Below are positions 59,562-64,000 of a DNA stretch of 64,000 nucleotides, piece after piece. The position numbers were made by a program, and so were the translations under genes. The notes below the pieces were generated by a model. It had not been told where the DNA came from. It ran no database searches and worked only from the letters and a program-made list of their open reading frames with translations. Every line of letters begins with the position of its first letter. The first letter of the stretch is position 1. Origin of the DNA: CAVQBJ01 sp963819075 (GTDB taxonomy: Bacteria > Actinomycetota > Thermoleophilia > Solirubrobacterales > Solirubrobacteraceae); contig CAWFUP010000008.1 in assembly GCA_963819075.1 (NCBI GenBank), forward strand, positions 313,506 to 377,505, written 5' to 3'.

Positions 59562-62256
59562 GCCTGGCCCTCCCCCTTCTCGCGCGGACCGCGGTCGGCG
59601 AGGGCGTGGATCGCGGCCCACACGTTTCCGCGGTGGCGCTCGATCTCGGCCTCGCGGATCGCCGCCTCGGCCGGGTCGGACGTGAAGGCCCAGTACTCGC
59701 TGGGGCCGACGCGCAGGGCGACCTTGCCGTGTCCGCGGGTGCCGTTGAGCCACAGCATCTGGGCGTGGCGGCCCTTGACCGTCTTCAGGCGCCCGAGCTC
59801 GATCGCCTCGCGGTCTGAGAGCTGCAGCGTGTCGGCGATGAACGGGATCTCCTTGGGGTTCTGGGCCAGCAGCAGCTGCTGGGAGCTGTTCCCCAGCAGC
59901 GCGACGCCGTGCTCGGTGTCAAAGTCTGAGAGCTGCTGGCTCATCGGGATCAGCGTCAACCCGAGGTGGCGCGCGCGGCGGGCCAAGTTGTTGGCATACG
60001 CGCCGGTCTCGGGGCGGCTGATCAGATGCCAGGCCTCGTCGATGAGCATCATCGAGCGCCCCCCGAACAACGGCGCGCCGGGCTGGGTGGCGGTGTGCTT
60101 GTGCGCGTCCCAGTGGGCCTGCACGGTGCTGGTCAGGTACTCCATGACCTGGAACATCACCAGGCGAAGCTCGCTCTCCGGGCAGCGACGGGTGTCAAAC
60201 ACGACCAGCCGCGCGTCCAGCGGCACGGTCGTCTCGCGGTCCAGCAGATGGGCGTAGGTGCCCTGGTCGCAGTACTCCCCCAGGCGGTCGGCGAGATTGC
60301 GCAGGCTGGCGGCGACCTCCACCGCGCCATCGCTCTGGGCGTCGTTAGCCTGGGCGCGCAGCTCCGCGCGCAGCATCGACTCACGCGGACCCTGGCCGAG
60401 CGCGGCCGCCTTGGCGTACACGGCGCGGATCGCGTTGGCCAGCAGCGCGCTCTGCTGGCCGTCCAGGCCGGCCATCATGACCTGGTGCAGGGCGAGCAGG
60501 AACGCCGTCTTCTCCCGCCCCGGCCGGGCCGCATCGGGCACGTCCCACGGGTTCAGGGCGTAGGGGGAGTCCTCGGCGCCGATCTCGATCTGCTGCGCGC
60601 CGGCGACCAGTCGCGTGAGCGTCTCGTAGTGCCCGGCTCGGTCGATGACGAACCCGCGCGCGCCCAGCGCGAGGCTGCGCGCCAGGATCACGTTGGCCGT
60701 CATCGTCTTGCCGCTGCCGCTGCGCCCGGCGATCAGCAGCGTGTAGTTGGGATGCTCGGGGTCATACGGATTCAGCAGCTCGACGGTGCGCCCGGGGTCG
60801 GCAAACGCGAACGGCACCCCGCTCGGCGAGCCGCACTGGGTGCCCACCAGCGGCAGCATGTCCGCGGCGTTGACGGTCGGGTATTTGCGCGCGCGGTGCG
60901 CGACGTCGCGGCCCAAGGGCAGGCTTGAGGGCCACAGCTCGTGCTGGCGAAACTCGCCCCGGTCCACCTTGCAGTCACCGGCGGACTCGATCGCCTCGGC
61001 GCACCAGTCCACCGCCTCGCCGTGCGCGGCCAGGTCCACGTCCGGTCCCGGGGTGCGCACCGTCTGATAGACCGAGACGCGGTACAGCCCGGCCTGCTCG
61101 CCGGTGGCCATGTCCTCGAGGATCTGGCGGTACTCGCCCTCCTGGACGTAGCGGTCAAAGTCGGGCACCCGCCCGCGCTGCTCAGAGCCCCGGTTGATCG
61201 TGAACAGGCGCCGGTAGGCGAGCTTGAGGCGCTGGCGCTCGCGGCGGCGCTCCAGCGCATGCACGTACACCGACAGCGTGTAGGGGTGGCGGGTCAGCAT
61301 CGCCCGGTGAAGCCACCCCGTCCCGGTGCGCCCGGCGGTGTTGGCGACCGCGATCGTCTGCTCGACGTCGCGGTCGATCACCGCATGATGATGCGAACCG
61401 CGGAAGTCAAGGCTCGAGCGGGCGAGCGCGTCGCGCAACCGCCGGGCCGCCTCGCGCGCGGCCTGCGCGTCGCGGTGCGCGTCCAGTTCCCCGAGCACCT
61501 CCACCGCCGAGGTGGGCGGACCTGCCTTCGCGTTGGCCTTGGTCGGGTTAGAGCGGCCCCACAGCAGGCGCAGCACGGCCTCGCCGTCCAACAGCTCGGT
61601 ACCGAGGCCCTCGGCCTCCAGCTCGCCGCGCAGCACGTCGACCCGGGCGAGGTGCTCGCGCACCGCCCGGCGATGCGCCGCCAACGCCCGCGTCAACCGC
61701 CCGCCCGGCAGCGCGGTGCGCCCGCGGGCCCAGGCCAGCGTCGCGCGCGCGTCGCGGTCGCGCGGGGAGAACGGCACGATCACGTAGTGGTCGACCTGCA
61801 TCGCCGCCTGGCGGTCGGCGTGGGCGCGCAGCGACTGCTCAAGCGCCGCGTACAGCCGCCACTGCGAAAGCGCGACCTCATCCCGCGCGCCGCGCTCGCG
61901 GTCCGGGGCGGGCCGGCGCTGGCCTGCACCTGCTCACGGGCGCCGGCGAGCAGCTCGCCCAGGTTCACGGGCCGGGCCTGCACGTAGACCTGCAGCGTCT
62001 CGCCCGCGCCCAGCTGGCAGATCAGACGCTGCAGCGTGCCGGCCAGGCGGGCGCGCTCCTCGCCGGACATCAACAGCGGGTTGGGCGGACCAACCCGAAA
62101 CACACGCACGAACGCGCCCTCGCCGCTGACCAGCAGCCCGCTGCGATCCAGGTACTCGACGGCGAGCAGCTCCCCGGCCTGCGGCAGGCGCGGCTCGCCG
62201 GCCAGCACCCGTGCCGCCGCGCCCCCCGGCTCGTTGGTCGCGGGCGCGCCCCTCAC
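59558..62256 (-). CDS. VirB4/TraE-like T4SS ATPase, interrupted by a one-base frameshift
   Basis: The gene starts with a GTG at 62256 overlapping the previous stop by 4 nt. The N-terminal domain (LPQAGELLAVEYLDRSGLLVSGEGAFVRVFRVGPPNPLLMS, LGAGETLQVYVQARPV) runs to ~61905. There the frame is lost in a CCGGCCCGCCCCGG stretch, and the protein continues in another frame (RDEVALSQWRLYAALEQSLRAHADRQ, then the intact part from 61801). One missing base restores 899 residues. The intact part holds Walker A GRSGSGKT and Walker B MMLIDEAWHL, plus NPWDV and MSQQLSDF typical of VirB4. This ATPase powers conjugative secretion. Without the N-terminus the remaining frame would start inside the protein. Confidence 0.8.
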
Positions 62257-62632
62257 GACTGCTCCCACAGCGCCGCCAGATCGAGCATCGCCACCCCGTC
62301 GCGCTCGGTCTCGTGCGCGTCTGACGCGACCACGTAGGCCTCGCGCTCGCCGCCGGGTCCGGGCAGGTAGCGGCCCTCACGCCGGCGCCAGCGCCACGCG
62401 CCCAGCACCAGGGCGCACAGGTCAAACTCCGTCTGGCTGGCCACGATCACCGGGATCACGGGCAGCGCAGCCACATACGCCGCGCTCATCGCCGCCCACA
62501 TCCCCCGCACCGGGCACAGGAACTCCCCCACGCCAGGCCCAGCAGCAGGCCGGCGAACACCGCCGCCAACTGGGCGACGCTGAACTCCCAGAAGCGCAGC
62601 TTGGCCTCCAGATGCGCCGGCGCCGCGTTCAC
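62253..62632 (-). CDS. PrgI-like T4SS membrane protein, interrupted by a one-base frameshift
   Basis: A GTG at 62632 overlaps the previous stop by 4 nt. The product begins with APAHLEAKLRFWEFSVAQLAAVFAGLLLGLAWG, then the frame ends shortly after a G5 run near 62535-62539. Inserting one G gives GEFLCPVRGMWAAMSAAYVAALPVIPVIVASQ, FDLCALVLGAWRWRRREGRYLPGPG and a stop at 62253: 126 residues with two hydrophobic hairpins, as in PrgI-family proteins. PrgI-like proteins are inner-membrane components located just upstream of VirB4 in Gram-positive T4SS operons, exactly as here. Confidence 0.72.
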
Positions 62633-64000
62633 AGCCAGCCACTTCCCTCGACGTCAAACCCGGGATCGCTCGGCTCCCGCGGCGGCACGCGACCCGGCCG
62701 CGACCGCGTCGCCGGGGCCGGCGCGGGCCCATTCCCCGATGCGCCATCCTCGCCGGGGGTGTCCGCGCCGCCGGGCCGTCCGGCCGACTCGGGGTGCCGG
62801 GCGACCATCCCGTTGCCGCGCGGACCGCTGGCGCCACTGCTGCCCGGCGCGCCGCGTTGCACGCCGGTGCCGTCAGGGTCGCCGGGGCCGACGCCCGCGC
62901 CGACACTGCTCGTCGGGTCCGGGCCGGGCGCGCTCGGGGGCGATATCCGCGGCGGCGGCGATCCACTCGGTTCGTCGCTGCTGCCAACCCACTGCTGGCC
63001 TTCGGGCTCGGTGTGTTCGCGCCCACCCGCACCCGCGGGCGGCGGCCCGGACTGCTCGCCCGCCGCCGCTGGCCCATCGCTGCTCGCGGCCTGCCGCGCG
63101 GCGCCGCTGCCAGGGAGAGCCTGCTCGACGGCGTGGGCGCGCACCCCGGGCGTCGCGGCTGCCAGCGTGCGCAGCGCCTCACGCTCGCCCGCAGTCCACT
63201 CACCGGTGGCCTGATAGGCCAGGTGCTCGCGGGCGCCGGCGCCGTGCTCGGCCACCAGCTCGCCGACCGCGCGCTGCGTGCTCTCGGGCAGTGCCCGCAC
63301 CGCCTCGCTGGCCTGCTCGGCCGACACCGGACTGGTGCGCTGGCGGTAGCGCGCCTCAAACACCTCGGCCTGGAAGTCCGCCTCGCGAAAGCTCGGCGTC
63401 TGCAGCCCGCCCGCGAGGGGCTGTCCCGCGGCCTGAGCCTGCGCCGTCGCCGGCGGCGCGTACGCCCGTCCCCCGTTCGCGGCGGCCGTCGCCGGCGATG
63501 TCGTGGAGCCAGCGCCCGTGGGCGCGCCGGTGCGTGCGCCGGCACCGGTGGGTGCGCCGGCGCCCGTCGCGGCCGCCCCGCCCACCGCGGTGCCGGCACC
63601 CGCGCTCGCGGCCGCCCCGGCCACGGTCGCGGCGCCGCGAAGCCGCCCCGCCGTGCGACTGTCGCCGTCCGCAGACCCGGCGCGCGACGGGCGACCGGAG
63701 CTCGGGCCGGCCACATGGGAGAGCTGCTGGCGCGCGGTGTCGCGCAGCCCAGCGCCCGCCGCATAACTGGCCGCGCGCGCCACGAACCCGCCGCTCAGCG
63801 CGCCACCGCCGAGCATCGCCACCCGCGCCAGCGCCACCGGCAGCCTGAGCATCACCCACAGCAGCACGATCGCCACCAGCGGCTGCAACAACGTGTCAAA
63901 CAGCCCGCCCCCAGCGTGAAAGCCGAGCACGTCGAGGTTCACCGCCGCCGACGCGGCAAAACACAGCGCCCACAGCGCCGGCACGACCAGGCACACCAGG
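62629..64000 (-). CDS. VirB6/TrbL-like polytopic T4SS protein, N-terminus beyond right edge
   Basis: The frame is open to the right window edge, so the 455 visible residues are the C-terminal part. It opens with hydrophobic helices (CLVVPALWALCFAASAAV, GGLFDTLLQPLVAIVLLWVMLRLPVALARVAMLGGG) and continues with a long Ala/Gly/Pro/Thr-rich low-complexity tail. A central helical patch (SFREADFQAEVFEARYRQ, SAEQASEAVRALPESTQRAVGELVAEHG) interrupts the tail. This arrangement and the position first in the VirB6-PrgI-VirB4 order identify it as the channel-forming VirB6/TrbL-type subunit. Its TGA overlaps the next gene's GTG. The long disordered tail probably lies in the cytoplasm. Confidence 0.72.
   Translation of the reverse strand, partial: LVCLVVPALWALCFAASAAVNLDVLGFHAGGGLFDTLLQPLVAIVLLWVMLRLPVALARVAMLGGGALSGGFVARAASYAAGAGLRDTARQQLSHVAGPSSGRPSRAGSADGDSRTAGRLRGAATVAGAAASAGAGTAVGGAAATGAGAPTGAGARTGAPTGAGSTTSPATAAANGGRAYAPPATAQAQAAGQPLAGGLQTPSFREADFQAEVFEARYRQRTSPVSAEQASEAVRALPESTQRAVGELVAEHGAGAREHLAYQATGEWTAGEREALRTLAAATPGVRAHAVEQALPGSGAARQAASSDGPAAAGEQSGPPPAGAGGREHTEPEGQQWVGSSDEPSGSPPPRISPPSAPGPDPTSSVGAGVGPGDPDGTGVQRGAPGSSGASGPRGNGMVARHPESAGRPGGADTPGEDGASGNGPAPAPATRSRPGRVPPREPSDPGFDVEGSGWL

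Noticed and set aside
62640..63764. Long minus-strand frame upstream of the PrgI-like C-terminus
   Set aside because: It is an Arg/Pro-rich shadow of the VirB6-like gene; only its last part (after the frameshift) is real coding sequence.

Overview
The window is high-GC bacterial DNA whose gene content points to the Solirubrobacterales/Thermoleophilia branch of Actinobacteria. The evidence is the many secreted Ser/Thr- and Ala-rich proteins with paired-Cys Lys/Arg-rich tails (KCVAAAKRRY-type), zinc-ribbon plus transmembrane proteins, GTG starts and GTGA/ATGA gene overlaps. No rRNA, tRNA or CRISPR array was seen. The assignment is inference from protein style, not from a marker gene.

Left edge (1-5.3 kb): a secreted protein cut by the window edge and a membrane-anchored neighbour, opposite a small excisionase-like helix-turn-helix gene with two accessory genes. 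Next come the right end of a dead IS21-family element (istB remnant plus terminal repeats), a perfect 20-bp palindrome, a decayed surface-protein tail and two small secreted proteins. Surface region (5.3-26.3 kb): one gene of nearly 18 kb encodes a secreted protein of about 5,900 residues with about 23 repeats of ~139 aa, 13 IPT/TIG domains, two PKD domains, a lipase-like GHSEG hydrolase segment, carboxypeptidase-regulatory-like domains and a basic tail. It is divergent from two overlapping genes for membrane-bound LuxR-type regulators.

Reverse-transcriptase module (26.3-31.0 kb): a three-helix membrane protein gene and a gene for an RT related in style to the Abi/UG (defence-associated) lineage, followed by a streptogramin-lyase-like propeller gene. 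The whole is bracketed by two copies of a ~50-bp stem-loop-containing repeat. This is the best candidate for an undescribed system here.

Envelope/signalling region (31.4-50.6 kb): zinc-ribbon membrane proteins (DUF4282, superinfection-immunity-like, NTF2-like), a beta-lactamase-fold protein, a GH3 glycosidase, two convergent secreted proteins sharing a FecR-like module, an FHA-HTH regulator convergent with a CHASE2-Ser/Thr kinase interrupted by one in-frame TGA, and a repeat protein with a decayed paralogue beside it. Three unrelated secreted proteins (repeat periods 837, 402 and 444 bp) carry near-identical in-frame tandem DNA repeats.

Right part (51.3-64 kb): a protein of unknown function, an SDR oxidoreductase behind an inverted repeat, and a tightly coupled minus-strand conjugation/type IV secretion operon. 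Its order is VirB6/TrbL-like, PrgI-like, VirB4, an Ssd/CpaE-like ATPase, a SpoIIM-like membrane protein, a bitopic T4SS protein, and a VirD4-type ATPase fused to a replication-relaxation domain. Every junction is a 4-nt stop/start overlap. Two of these genes and one gene near 31.6 kb each lack a single base in a C/G-rich run, so either the element is decaying or the assembly has homopolymer errors. This should be settled before any of them is called a pseudogene.
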